A DNA stretch of 64,000 nt, taken from the NCBI RefSeq assembly GCF_005145045.1, contig NZ_CP039693.1:310001-374000 (forward strand). The letters are read 5' to 3'. Positions 1 to 8,532 of this stretch are shown here, piece after piece. Each line of letters begins with the position of its first letter. Position 1 is the first letter of the stretch. A program made the translations under genes and the position numbers. The notes under the pieces are model-generated. The model was not told where the DNA came from. It saw only the letters and a program-made list of their open reading frames with translations, and ran no database searches. Source of the stretch: Agrobacterium larrymoorei. GTDB lineage: Bacteria > Pseudomonadota > Alphaproteobacteria > Rhizobiales > Rhizobiaceae.

Positions 1-778
1 CCGCCGCCGTGCAGACCGCATTACGCGTTGCCGCGTCCATTCCGGGTGCAGGCGCTTCCTCGATGACCTTCTGATGACGTCTTTGCAGAGAGCAGTCTCG
101 CTCGAAAAGATGAACAACATTGCCGAAACTGTCGCCGAACACCTGTACTTCGATGTGCCTCGGCGAAAGGACGTATTTTTCAAGAAGCACCCGGTCGTCG
201 CCGAAGGAGGCCGAGGCCTCGCGTTTGCAGCTTGAAAGCGCGCTGTCGAAATCAACGGAGGCGTTCACGCGGCGCATGCCCTTGCCCCCGCCGCCTGCAA
301 CGGCCTTTATCAAAACCGGATAGCCGATCTTGTCGGCCTCCTTTTTCAGATGCTCAGAAGACTGGCCTTCCCCGAAATAGCCCGGTGTTACCGGCACATT
401 CGCCGCCACCATTCGCCGCTTCGCTTCGTCCTTCAGGCCCATGGCGCGAATTGCCGAAGGCGGCGCCCCGACCCAGATCAACCCGGCACCGGTGACGCTT
501 TCAGCAAAATCGGCGTTTTCCGAAAGGAAACCGTAACCCGGATGAATGGCGCGCGCCCCCGCCTGCAAGGCGGCCTCGATGATTCTGTCACCCCGCAGAT
601 AGCTTTCTTTCGCGGGTGCCGTGCCGATACAGATCGCCTGGTCGGCTTCCCGGACAAAGGGTGCTTCAGCATCGACATCGGAATGAACGGCAATCGTGCG
701 GATGCCGAGCTTTCGCGCGGTTCTTATGATCCGCCGCGCAATCTCACCGCGATTGGCAATCAGCAGGCTATCGAGCAC
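1..778 (-). CDS. mccA: Methylcrotonyl-CoA carboxylase alpha subunit, N-terminal part (runs off window)
   Basis: Biotin carboxylase half of the ATP-dependent 3-methylcrotonyl-CoA carboxylase of leucine/isovalerate breakdown, cytoplasmic. About 259 residues are visible. They begin LDSLLIANRGEIARRI, the usual biotin carboxylase N-terminus, and include the ATP-grasp glycine loop GGGGKGMR, then HIEVQVFGD and ERDCSLQRRHQKVIEEAP, all typical of acyl-CoA carboxylase alpha chains. The gene continues beyond position 1, so the biotin-carrier domain is not seen. The GTG at 778 is chosen because GGAG lies 9 bases upstream; a GTG at 784 is too close to it. It follows the beta subunit by about 35 bases in the same direction, after isovaleryl-CoA dehydrogenase. 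That order identifies it as the methylcrotonyl rather than the propionyl or acetyl enzyme. Substrate assignment rests on context. Confidence 0.9.
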   Translation of the reverse strand, partial: MLDSLLIANRGEIARRIIRTARKLGIRTIAVHSDVDAEAPFVREADQAICIGTAPAKESYLRGDRIIEAALQAGARAIHPGYGFLSENADFAESVTGAGLIWVGAPPSAIRAMGLKDEAKRRMVAANVPVTPGYFGEGQSSEHLKKEADKIGYPVLIKAVAGGGGKGMRRVNASVDFDSALSSCKREASASFGDDRVLLEKYVLSPRHIEVQVFGDSFGNVVHLFERDCSLQRRHQKVIEEAPAPGMDAATRNAVCTAA

Positions 779-812
779 GTTCACTCACTCCACGGCTAGT
801 TGATGACATGGG

Positions 813-2411
813 CTACATCCTGAACAGGCCGAATTGCGCCCGCTCCGGTATCGGGGCATTCAGGGTTGCGGCAAATGCGAGGCCCAAAACATCTCTCGTC
901 TGTGCGGGGTCGATGATGCCGTCGTCCCACAGTCTGGCCGTCGCATAATAGGGGTTGCCCTCATTCTCGTATTTCTGCCGGATGGGGGTCTTGAAAGCGT
1001 CTTCCTCTTGCGCACTCCAGGTATCGGCATCCCGATGCACCGTTGCGAGCACGGCGGCGGCCTGCTCTCCGCCCATGACGGAGATACGGGAATTGGGCCA
1101 ACTGAACAGAAAGCGCGGCTGATAAGCCCTACCACACATGCCGTAATTGCCCGCGCCGAAACTGCCGCCGATCAACACCGTGATTTTCGGGACGGAGGCT
1201 GTCGCAACGGCGGTCACCAGCTTGGCACCATTCTTTGCGATGCCGTCTGCTTCGTATTTCCCGCCCACCATGAAGCCGGAAATGTTCTGAAGGAAGAGAA
1301 GCGGCACACGTCTTTGGCAGGCAAGCTCGATGAAATGCGCTCCCTTCAGCGCACTTTCAGAAAAAAGAACCCCGTTATTGGCAAGGATTGCGACGGGCAT
1401 TCCCCATATGCGGGCAAATCCGCAGACGAGCGTGATGCCATAGCTTGCCTTGAATTCGTGAAGCTCGGACTGGTCGACAATTCGGGCGATGACGTCGCGA
1501 ACGTCATAGGGGGTGCGCACGTCTTTGGGCACGATCCCGTAAAGCTCATTCGCATCGTAAGCAGGTGGATGAGGTTCAAAAAGTTCGATATCGACCTGTC
1601 TCTTCCGGTTCAGCGTCGCAACGATATCGCGGACGATCAGTAGCGCTTCCTCGTCATTTTCCGCGACATGATCAACCACGCCGGAACGTCTGCTGTGAAC
1701 ATCTGCTCCGCCAAGATCTTCGGCAGAAATCACCTCCCCCGTTGCCGCCTTGACCAGCGGGGGGCCTGCCAGAAAGATCGTCCCCTGATTTCTGACGATA
1801 ACGGTTTCATCAGACATTGCCGGCACATAGGCACCGCCTGCAGTGCAGCTTCCCATGACGCATGCAATCTGGGCAATGCCTGCGGCAGACATCTGTGCCT
1901 GATTGTAGAAGATACGCCCGAAATGATCCCTATCTGGAAAAACTTCCGCCTGATGCGGTAAGTTCGCACCGCCGGAATCCACCAGATAGATGCAAGGCAG
2001 CCTGTTTTCGAAAGCAATTTCCTGAGCGCGCAGATGCTTCTTCACCGTCATCGGAAAATAGGCCCCGCCCTTTACGGTGGGGTCATGCGCCACGATCATG
2101 CAGTCGACACCCGATACCTTGCCGATACCGGCGATCATTCCGGCGCCCGGTGCTTCGTCCTCATACATGCCGTTGGCTGCCAGCTGACCGATTTCGAGAA
2201 AGGGCGAGAGCGGGTCCAGCAGACGTTCCACGCGGTCGCGCGCGAGCAATTTTCCGCGCGCAACGTGACGCTCGCGATGCTTTTCCGATCCGCCCTTGGC
2301 TGTCTCTGCCACCTTCTGCCGAAGTGCTTCGGCAAGCGCGATATTATGCGTCCTGTTGGCGAGAAAGGTTTCGGAGGAGGTATCGATGGTGCTGTGGAGT
2401 TGCGGCATCAT
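813..2411 (-). CDS. mccB: Methylcrotonyl-CoA carboxylase beta subunit (carboxyltransferase)
   Basis: Carboxyltransferase subunit that moves CO2 from biotin to 3-methylcrotonyl-CoA, giving 3-methylglutaconyl-CoA. The 532 residues match the usual length (about 535). Visible family segments are the N-terminal [34 protein letters not shown] in the first crotonase-like half, and [18 protein letters not shown] followed by [13 protein letters not shown] in the second half. The last of these is characteristic of MCC/PCC beta chains. The start overlaps the stop of the acyl-CoA dehydrogenase gene by four bases (ATGA), with GGAG just upstream, so the two are translationally coupled. The alpha subunit follows. 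The complete set forms the isovaleryl-CoA to methylglutaconyl-CoA segment of leucine catabolism. Confidence 0.95.
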   Translation of the reverse strand: MMPQLHSTIDTSSETFLANRTHNIALAEALRQKVAETAKGGSEKHRERHVARGKLLARDRVERLLDPLSPFLEIGQLAANGMYEDEAPGAGMIAGIGKVSGVDCMIVAHDPTVKGGAYFPMTVKKHLRAQEIAFENRLPCIYLVDSGGANLPHQAEVFPDRDHFGRIFYNQAQMSAAGIAQIACVMGSCTAGGAYVPAMSDETVIVRNQGTIFLAGPPLVKAATGEVISAEDLGGADVHSRRSGVVDHVAENDEEALLIVRDIVATLNRKRQVDIELFEPHPPAYDANELYGIVPKDVRTPYDVRDVIARIVDQSELHEFKASYGITLVCGFARIWGMPVAILANNGVLFSESALKGAHFIELACQRRVPLLFLQNISGFMVGGKYEADGIAKNGAKLVTAVATASVPKITVLIGGSFGAGNYGMCGRAYQPRFLFSWPNSRISVMGGEQAAAVLATVHRDADTWSAQEEDAFKTPIRQKYENEGNPYYATARLWDDGIIDPAQTRDVLGLAFAATLNAPIPERAQFGLFRM

Positions 2412-3568
2412 GCTTTCTCCGCGGCAATGACTTCCCGACCGATCAGCATGCGACGGACTTCATTGGTGCCAGCGCCGATATCGAGAAGTTTGGAATCGCG
2501 CCAAAGACGCTCCACCGGCCAATCCTTGGTGTAACCTGCTCCGCCCAGTGCCTGAACCGCCTGCTCCGCAACCCTTACCGCATTTTCAGATGCAAAGAGG
2601 ATAGCGCCAGCCGCATCGTGTCGTGTCGTCTTGCCCGCATCGCAGGCTCTTGCGACAGCATAAACATAAGCACGGGCAGAATTCAGCGCCACGACCATAT
2701 CCGCCACCTTCGCCTGCATGAGCTGGAAGCTTCCGATTGGCTGACCGAACTGCTTTCGTTCCCGAACATAGGGCAGAACCACATCGAGACAGGCCTGCAT
2801 GATGCCGAGCTGGATGCCGGAAAGGACGACGCGCTCATAATCGAGGCCCGACATCAGCACTTTTACCCCGCCATTCAGCGGGCCCATGACTGCGCTTTCG
2901 GGAACGAAACAGTCGTTGAAGACGAGTTCTGCCGTTGGGGAACCGCGCATGCCGACCTTGTCGATCTTCTGCCCGATTGAAAAACCGGCGAAACCTTTTT
3001 CGATGAGAAAGGCGGTGATGCCGCGTGAGCCTGCATCTGCCTGTGTCCTCGCATAAACCACCAGCGTCTCAGCATAGGGCGCATTGGTGATCCAGAACTT
3101 GGTGCCGTTTAGCCGGCAGCCTCCCTCGACTTTTTCCGCCTTGAGCTTCATCGAAACAACGTCCGATCCAGCGCCAGCTTCGGACATTGCGAGACTTCCG
3201 ACATGCTCGCCGGAAATGAGCTTTGGCAGGTATTTCTGTTTCTGCTCAGGCGAGCCCCAGCGTGAAATCTGGTTGATGCAGAGGTTGGAATGGGCGCCAT
3301 AGGAGAGCCCGACTGAGGCGGAGACGCGGCTGACTTCTTCGCAGGCGATGACATGGTCCAGATAGCCGAGCTTCAGACCGCCATACTCTTCTTCCGCGGT
3401 TATGCCGTGCAGCCCCAGCGCGCCCATTTCCGGCCAGAGTTCGATTGGAAACCGGTCATCACGGTCTATTTCCGCCGCAAGTGGCGCGATTTTCTCAGTC
3501 GCAAAACGCCGGGTGGCATCGCGCAATGATTCCGTCATTTCAGACAGCCCGAAATCAAGCTCCACCAT
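2408..3568 (-). CDS. ivd: Isovaleryl-CoA dehydrogenase
   Basis: FAD acyl-CoA dehydrogenase, 386 residues, oxidising isovaleryl-CoA to 3-methylcrotonyl-CoA. Family signatures are [13 protein letters not shown] in the middle domain and [20 protein letters not shown] near the C-terminus. The position that carries the catalytic Glu in short- and medium-chain enzymes reads GAGTNEVRR here, with Ala in its place, and a Glu sits in [11 protein letters not shown]. Relocation of the base to that helix is the known hallmark of isovaleryl-CoA dehydrogenases, so the specificity call is better than generic. The frame stays open upstream to 3925, but the true start is the ATG at 3568, preceded by GGGAGGG and aligned with the family N-terminus. 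It is the first gene of the operon with mccB and mccA. Confidence 0.93.
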   Translation of the reverse strand: MVELDFGLSEMTESLRDATRRFATEKIAPLAAEIDRDDRFPIELWPEMGALGLHGITAEEEYGGLKLGYLDHVIACEEVSRVSASVGLSYGAHSNLCINQISRWGSPEQKQKYLPKLISGEHVGSLAMSEAGAGSDVVSMKLKAEKVEGGCRLNGTKFWITNAPYAETLVVYARTQADAGSRGITAFLIEKGFAGFSIGQKIDKVGMRGSPTAELVFNDCFVPESAVMGPLNGGVKVLMSGLDYERVVLSGIQLGIMQACLDVVLPYVRERKQFGQPIGSFQLMQAKVADMVVALNSARAYVYAVARACDAGKTTRHDAAGAILFASENAVRVAEQAVQALGGAGYTKDWPVERLWRDSKLLDIGAGTNEVRRMLIGREVIAAEKA

Positions 3569-3658
3569 GCTGCGGCCCTCCCTGACCAGCTTGGATGCTA
3601 CACCTGAAAATGCTATTGGTAAAATCGATGCTTTCGAAGCTGAGGATAGACAGTATCT

Positions 3659-4558
3659 ATGATCGATCGATATCTTTTGCGCTATCTTCTGGCCGTTGTC
3701 GACAAGGGCAGCTTCACAAAGGCGGCCGCGCATTGCGGCGTGTCGCAGCCGACGCTCTCGGCAGGCATTGCCAAATTGGAGGCGGAAGTGGGAGCCGCTC
3801 TTCTCCTTCGAAGCAACCGCCGCGTCGAATTGACCGGACTTGGTGTGCGGTGGGTGGAGCGGGCGCGCAGGATCGAGCGCGAGTTTACGCTTGGTGAGCA
3901 GGAGGCACGGCTTCCAGATGCCCAATCCACTTTACGCCTGGGTGTTGTTTCCAGCCTGCCGAGCACATGGATGGAGGAGGCGTTACGCGCCGCACGCTTA
4001 GGTGGCAGGCCTTACAGGATCGAGATTGTCGAAGCCTCGGAAAAGCTTCTTCTGGAGCGGCTCGATCGTGGTCGGTTGGACGTTCTGCTCAGTGTCGTTC
4101 GTGGTGCGAGGTCTCGCTTTTCCGACGTCATTTTTGAAGAAGGCTACGGCCTCGTACTCCCTTCCGATCATCCGCTTGCACAAAAACAAAACATCGATGC
4201 GGAAGAGGTTGCAGATAGCCAGATGATCGTTCGCAGACATTGCGAAGCGCTGTCCGCTACGAGCGGTCATTTCACCGCACGCGGTGTCAGGCCTTTCATG
4301 TCGGCGCGGACAACAAATGACAATCAGGCTCTTGGCTATGTCCGAGCGGGACACGGATTGACAGTCATGCCCGATTGTTTTGCTGACGAGGACATTGCAA
4401 TGGCCCGTCTTTCAGGGTTCGATCTCAGGCGTGAGATCGGCTTCGTCCATGATCGGATACCGGAGGAACGCCGCCATTCCGAGGCGCTCACCGCAATTCG
4501 CGATACCCTTTTGGAAAGGCATGCGAAGCTGCGGCAGGCATTTCCTCACCTTGCCTGA
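3659..4558 (+). CDS. LysR-family transcriptional regulator
   Basis: 299-residue LysR-type regulator. The N-terminal winged helix-turn-helix is clear (YLLAVVDKGSFTKAAAHCGVSQPTLSAGIAKLE, residues about 8-40), followed by the linker helix and a periplasmic-binding-like effector domain from about residue 90. The gene is divergent from the ivd-mccB-mccA operon, with 90 bases between the start codons. Autoregulation and control of the leucine/isovalerate genes is therefore the simplest inference. That is noteworthy because many proteobacterial liu clusters use a MerR-type LiuR. The effector is unknown; isovaleryl-CoA or a downstream CoA ester would fit. The effector domain itself gives no specificity clue. 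Confidence 0.88.
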   Translation: MIDRYLLRYLLAVVDKGSFTKAAAHCGVSQPTLSAGIAKLEAEVGAALLLRSNRRVELTGLGVRWVERARRIEREFTLGEQEARLPDAQSTLRLGVVSSLPSTWMEEALRAARLGGRPYRIEIVEASEKLLLERLDRGRLDVLLSVVRGARSRFSDVIFEEGYGLVLPSDHPLAQKQNIDAEEVADSQMIVRRHCEALSATSGHFTARGVRPFMSARTTNDNQALGYVRAGHGLTVMPDCFADEDIAMARLSGFDLRREIGFVHDRIPEERRHSEALTAIRDTLLERHAKLRQAFPHLA

Positions 4559-4562
4559 TTGC

Positions 4563-4991
4563 TCACCTCTTTCGTCGCAATTCTTCCGGCTGGACGCCGA
4601 AATGATCGAGAATGATCTGCACGTTGCGGCGGTGGGATTTGAAATAGACGTCGAACAGATCGCCGAAGAGCGGCACGCTGCCGACGATGGAATCCATCGC
4701 GACATTACCGATCATTTTCGCCAGCTTTTCCGGCGGAACACCAAGACGGCGGGCCTCATTGACGATATAAAGCCCAACAAGCGCACCAGCGCCGTCACCA
4801 AGGACCGGTACGAGGCCGAGAACGGAATCGGCCCCGAAGCGGATGCGCGTGCCGGGAATGCCAACCGCCGTATCCATCAGTCGGGAGATGCCGGACAGTC
4901 TGCGCAGTTTCAGAAGACGTTGCTCGACATCAAAGGCGTCCCTTGAGGCACTCGCGCCAAAGCCACCTGCATTCCATGTTCTCGCTGCCAT
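4563..4991 (-). CDS. DUF4112 family protein
   Basis: 142-residue protein of the DUF4112 family. Recognisable segments are LMDTAVGIPGTRIRFGADSVLGLVPVLGDGAGALVG, then a helix with EARRLGVP, and VGSVPLFGDLFDVYFKSHRRN. The repeated G(V)P-x-(L/F)GD pattern in two hydrophobic stretches suggests two membrane hairpins. The ATG at 4991 is preferred to the in-frame TTG at 5003 because GGAGGT lies just upstream of it. Function of the family is unknown. It converges on the LysR gene with only four bases between stops, and an acyl carrier protein gene lies upstream on the same strand, but no functional link can be shown. Confidence 0.85.
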   Translation of the reverse strand: MAARTWNAGGFGASASRDAFDVEQRLLKLRRLSGISRLMDTAVGIPGTRIRFGADSVLGLVPVLGDGAGALVGLYIVNEARRLGVPPEKLAKMIGNVAMDSIVGSVPLFGDLFDVYFKSHRRNVQIILDHFGVQPEELRRKR

Positions 4992-5105
4992 AGGAACCTC
5001 CAAAACTGGAAAACCAGCGAGAAAGAAATGGGGGAGCGATGCTGGATTTCAAGTCAAAGCACCATGTCTTCGAATTCTACCCGGAATATTGATCAGAAAT
5101 GTCTC

Positions 5106-5348
5106 TTAAAGCTGCAGCATGTTTTCTTTCAGATAATTCACCGCATCGCCAACGCTAAGAATTTTTTCAGCCGCGTCGTCATCGATCACCACACCGAATT
5201 CCTGCTCGATTGCCATGATGATTTCGACCGCTTCAAGAGAATCCGCGCCAAGGTCTTCCGTGAAGCTCGCGTTATCCTCAATCGTATCTGCCGGAATCTC
5301 CAAATAGTGTCCGATGATCGACTTTATTCGGCCTGCTATCTCGTCCAT
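5106..5348 (-). CDS. Acyl carrier protein (additional, non-housekeeping)
   Basis: 80-residue acyl carrier protein carrying the phosphopantetheine attachment motif GADSLE with Ser37, an acidic helix II and the usual VGDAVNYL end. AGGAA precedes the ATG. The housekeeping acpP of rhizobia normally lies between fabG and fabF. This copy has neither neighbour nor any ketosynthase nearby, so it is a specialised carrier. Rhizobia have several of these, for example for very-long-chain lipid A acyl groups or signal molecules. The partner enzymes cannot be identified from the window. It lies about 100 bases upstream of the DUF4112 gene on the same strand and is divergent from a lytic transglycosylase gene. 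Confidence 0.92.
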   Translation of the reverse strand: MDEIAGRIKSIIGHYLEIPADTIEDNASFTEDLGADSLEAVEIIMAIEQEFGVVIDDDAAEKILSVGDAVNYLKENMLQL

Positions 5349-5556
5349 AAAATTCCTTTCGGATCAATGAGATCAATCGATGTGTTGCTTCAGTCTGGAA
5401 AGGCGGTGATGGTGGGGCGTGTTCGCATTGAAGCTAGCACATTATGCGACTTAAGTACGGCGGCAAAAAATACGGTTCTCCTTCATGAACCCGTAATTGA
5501 GGATGAGAGTTGTGTAACTCCTTGAAACTGGATGGTGATGATATGGCGAGCTTTCG

Positions 5557-6480
5557 ATGACCTCAAGACGCTTGGTCGGCCAAATTAAGGCCGCCGCACT
5601 TATGCTCGTCGCGCTCTCTTCCGGCGCAGCTGCGGCATCGGAAAAAACGTCGGACGCTTCCTGTCTCTACGAAGGCGATGTGGGTGGAGAAACGATCTGC
5701 ATCAGGAAAAACAGTTTCAATGCGGACCTCTGCCGGGCCATAGGCCGTTCCGCTGAAACGCATGGCGTGCCGCCTGCTTTCTTTGCGCGGCTCATCTGGC
5801 GGGAAAGCCTTTTTCGCCCGGAAGCCATCAGCCACAAGGGCGCTGAGGGAATTGCACAATTCATGCCATCCACCGCGCGGCTGAGAGGACTTGAGAACAG
5901 CTTCCACGTCATCGAAGCGCTCGATGCATCCGCTACCTACCTCAAGACCCTGGAAGGGCAGTTTGGCAATTTCGGTTTTGCCGCGGCGGCCTACAATGCA
6001 GGTGAAGGCGGGCTTTCCCGCTTCCTGAATACGGGTCGCCTGCCCATCGAGACGCGCGATTATGTTTTTGCGATCACCGGCCAGACAATCGAGATGTGGA
6101 AGGACAAGCCACCTGAGAAGGCTGCTCTCGAGTTGGATGACGCGATGCCGTTTCAGGAGGCTTGCGTTCAACTGGCGTCCACACGCCGCATGAATGAGCC
6201 GGTCTTTGCCGGGTCGGCAGACTGGGCACCCTGGGGCGTACAACTCTCGGCGCACTATCGGCCATCGGTGGTGGATCAGCTGTTCAACCGCGCAATTGCA
6301 AAGCTGCCTGCCCCACTGAATGATGAGCGCGCCCTGATCGTGCGCCAGCGCGGAGGCAACTTCGGCTCGCGGCCCAGATATGCGGCGCGGATTGGGCGGG
6401 AAACGCGTGCGGAAGCGAATTCCCTTTGCGAGCGCATAAAGGCCGCCTCGGTTCCCTGCACTGTCTTCCGTAACCGATAA
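5557..6480 (+). CDS. Lytic transglycosylase (SLT domain), exported
   Basis: 307-residue exported murein lytic transglycosylase. A signal peptide ending near residue 27 (LSSGAAAA) is followed by an SLT fold. The catalytic Glu is in RLIWRESLFRPEA (about residue 83), then come GIAQFMPSTA and AAYNAGEGG, the three standard motifs. After the catalytic domain the protein has about 110 residues, ending in LCERIKAASVPCTVFRNR, which resembles the last strand of a SPOR-like peptidoglycan-binding domain; this is only a resemblance. Cleavage of the MurNAc-GlcNAc bond in the periplasm is inferred from the family. No secretion-system genes adjoin it, so a general cell-wall role is more likely than a dedicated one. 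The ribosome binding site is weak. Confidence 0.9.
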   Translation: MTSRRLVGQIKAAALMLVALSSGAAAASEKTSDASCLYEGDVGGETICIRKNSFNADLCRAIGRSAETHGVPPAFFARLIWRESLFRPEAISHKGAEGIAQFMPSTARLRGLENSFHVIEALDASATYLKTLEGQFGNFGFAAAAYNAGEGGLSRFLNTGRLPIETRDYVFAITGQTIEMWKDKPPEKAALELDDAMPFQEACVQLASTRRMNEPVFAGSADWAPWGVQLSAHYRPSVVDQLFNRAIAKLPAPLNDERALIVRQRGGNFGSRPRYAARIGRETRAEANSLCERIKAASVPCTVFRNR

Positions 6481-6581
6481 GAGTCTGCATGGCTTCGCCT
6501 CGAGAATATTAGGGTTACATGGAACATCCTGAGAGTCATCACGTTGTGAAACGACCCGTCTTTCACACTGGAGCGCCTCCC

Positions 6582-7655
6582 ATGACCTCATCCCCGGTTC
6601 GTTATTCGCCTGAACTCGAAGAGTTTCGCCCCGATGAGGATGAGGTCGTGTCCGGTCTCAATGACGCATTCGACGTCATTCTCAAACGAACTGCGGACGA
6701 TTACGGCCACGCAGTCCGCTCCGTCCACGCGAAAGCGCATGGAATATTGAAAGGTCGGATGAGGGTCGAGGATGGTTTGAGCCCGGAACTCGCACAGGGA
6801 CTGTTTGCCCATCCGGGCAATTACGATGTCTTTATGCGCCTGTCCACGAATGCCGGGGACATCCTGCCCGATACAATCGCCTTGCCAAGAGGTATTGCTG
6901 TAAAGGTGGTCGGTGTTTCGGGCGAGAGGCTGGAGGGTGCGGCTGGCGAAACGCAGGATTTCGTCATGGTCAATGGACCCGTTTTTCAGGCGCCGAATGC
7001 GAAAAAGTTTCTGTCGAACCTGAAGATGCTGGCGAAAACCACCGACCGGATGGAAGGGACGAAAGAAGTGCTTTCCAGTGTTCTTCAGGTCGCCAACAAG
7101 GGTCTGGAAGCCGTCGGGCTTGCCAGCCCCAAGGTGCAATCCCTCGGTGGAGCGCCGAATGTGGATCCGCTCGGCGAGACCTATTTCAGTGTTACACCTT
7201 TTCGGTATGGCGAATATGTCGCGAAGTTCCGCCTGAAGCCGGTCGCCCATGGTTTGCTGGAACTGGAGGGTCGCGAGATCGATACCAGCACTGGCGACAA
7301 TGCCATTCGCGATACTGTCCGCGCGGAAATGCAGGATATTCGTGGCGAGTGGGAGTTTCAGGTCCAGCTCTGTCGAGACGTTGAAAAACAGCCCGTCGAA
7401 GACCCTACCGTGGAGTGGGACGAGGAGGAAGCGCCATTCGCCACCGTCGCCCGCATCGTTGTCGAACCCCAGGACAGCTGGAGCGACGAGCAGGTTTCGA
7501 CTGTGGATGAAAGGATGCGTTTCAGTGTCTGGACAGGCCTTAAGGATCACCAGCCGCTCGGCAACATCAACCGCGCACGCAAGGTGCCTTACGAGCACTC
7601 TTCTCGCTTCCGCGAGGCGTTCAACGGCTGTCCGATCCACGAGCCACAGCGATAA
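6582..7655 (+). CDS. Heme catalase-like family protein
   Basis: 357-residue protein of the catalase-related superfamily, shorter than true catalases (about 480 or more). A catalase-like start is visible: RSVHAKAHGILKGRMRV contains His49 and His53, one of which would be the distal His. It is followed by FMRLSTNAGD, ALPRGIAVKV and DFVMVNGPVF. Near the end, INRARKVPYEHSSRFR offers Tyr as a possible heme ligand. The frame extends upstream to 6519, but the ATG at 6582 has GGAG eight bases before it and fits the family. Whether it degrades peroxide or acts in lipid-peroxide chemistry, as some relatives do, cannot be told. A DUF1206 membrane protein starts 15 bases downstream, suggesting a two-gene unit. 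Confidence 0.85.
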   Translation: MTSSPVRYSPELEEFRPDEDEVVSGLNDAFDVILKRTADDYGHAVRSVHAKAHGILKGRMRVEDGLSPELAQGLFAHPGNYDVFMRLSTNAGDILPDTIALPRGIAVKVVGVSGERLEGAAGETQDFVMVNGPVFQAPNAKKFLSNLKMLAKTTDRMEGTKEVLSSVLQVANKGLEAVGLASPKVQSLGGAPNVDPLGETYFSVTPFRYGEYVAKFRLKPVAHGLLELEGREIDTSTGDNAIRDTVRAEMQDIRGEWEFQVQLCRDVEKQPVEDPTVEWDEEEAPFATVARIVVEPQDSWSDEQVSTVDERMRFSVWTGLKDHQPLGNINRARKVPYEHSSRFREAFNGCPIHEPQR

Positions 7656-7670
7656 GGGGCACGTTGAAAA

Positions 7671-8513
7671 ATGAGTTACGCCGACCGCTCAGTCGCCGCC
7701 AGCCCAAAACCTCGTTTCGAACTGCTTGCCAAATTCGGCTATGCAGCGCGAGGTGTAGTTTTCCTTTTGGTTGCGGGCCTCGCACTTTTCTCAGGCTTTG
7801 CCAAGAGCCAAACAGATACCAAATCTGCGGTTTCGCTACTCCTAGAACAGCCTTTTGGAAGGGTCTGGGTGGGCCTGATCGGGGCTGGACTGTTCGGCTT
7901 CGTCGCCTGGCGTCTGGCACAATCGCTGCTGGATAGCGATGGCCATGGCAAAAAGGGCAAGGCTTTGATCGTTCGCGCGGCACTCCTCGGCAGCGCTGTC
8001 ACCTATACCAGCCTTGCACTCTATGCCATCGGCCACGCGTTCAATTCGGGCGGTGGCGAAGGTTCCGGTGAAAAAGGGCTTGCCGAATGGGTCATGTCCC
8101 GACCCTTCGGGTCCTACCTTGCCATTGCAGTTGGCATCGGTTTCGTCATCGGCGGCCTCGTTACCTCCTTCAAAGGCATTGCCCGCAAGTTCGAGAAATA
8201 CGTAAAAATCCCCAAGAACCGATCCGCACTTTCATGGGTCTGTATTTACGGGCTTGTCGCACGCGGTGTGGTTTTTGCCGTCACCGGCATCCTGTTTGCC
8301 TATGCTGGTTATAAGGTCGATCCATCACAGGCAGGCAGCATGTCCGATGCCATGGAATGGTTGCGACAGCTGCCGTTTGGCCAGATTATCTATTTGATCA
8401 TTGCAGCCGGACTGGCGGCTTTTGGAATCTACAATCTTGTCGAGGCGCGCTATCGTATCGTCAAGGGACCAAGCCTGTCCGAGATCAAGCGTGCTGTGCC
8501 CAATCTCGGTTAG
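7671..8513 (+). CDS. DUF1206 integral membrane protein
   Basis: 280-residue membrane protein with the DUF1206 pattern: three repeats of a paired hydrophobic unit. Each repeat begins with an aromatic/Gly segment of the type AKFGYAARGVVFLLVAG (residues about 20-36), then SAVTYTSLALYAIG, then VCIYGLVARGVVFAVTGILFAYAGY. Each repeat also contains a W or FG-rich second helix, giving six likely transmembrane segments. The function is unknown. It starts 15 bases after the catalase-like gene and is probably cotranscribed, which might hint at a role at the membrane in oxidative or lipid stress; this is conjecture. It converges on the GH105 gene, 19 bases away, and no clear terminator is visible between them. 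Confidence 0.85.
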   Translation: MSYADRSVAASPKPRFELLAKFGYAARGVVFLLVAGLALFSGFAKSQTDTKSAVSLLLEQPFGRVWVGLIGAGLFGFVAWRLAQSLLDSDGHGKKGKALIVRAALLGSAVTYTSLALYAIGHAFNSGGGEGSGEKGLAEWVMSRPFGSYLAIAVGIGFVIGGLVTSFKGIARKFEKYVKIPKNRSALSWVCIYGLVARGVVFAVTGILFAYAGYKVDPSQAGSMSDAMEWLRQLPFGQIIYLIIAAGLAAFGIYNLVEARYRIVKGPSLSEIKRAVPNLG

Positions 8514-8532
8514 TTTTGTTGGCCGCTGACAT

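Noticed and set aside
834..2534. Long plus-strand frames opposite mccB and ivd
   Set aside because: They mirror the codon structure of well supported minus-strand genes and have no family pattern; such shadows recur throughout this GC-rich window.
2408..3925. A 505-residue reading of isovaleryl-CoA dehydrogenase with a 119-residue N-terminal extension
   Set aside because: The extension crosses the promoter region and the start of the divergent LysR gene, has no family similarity, and a strong GGGAGGG site supports the ATG at 3568.
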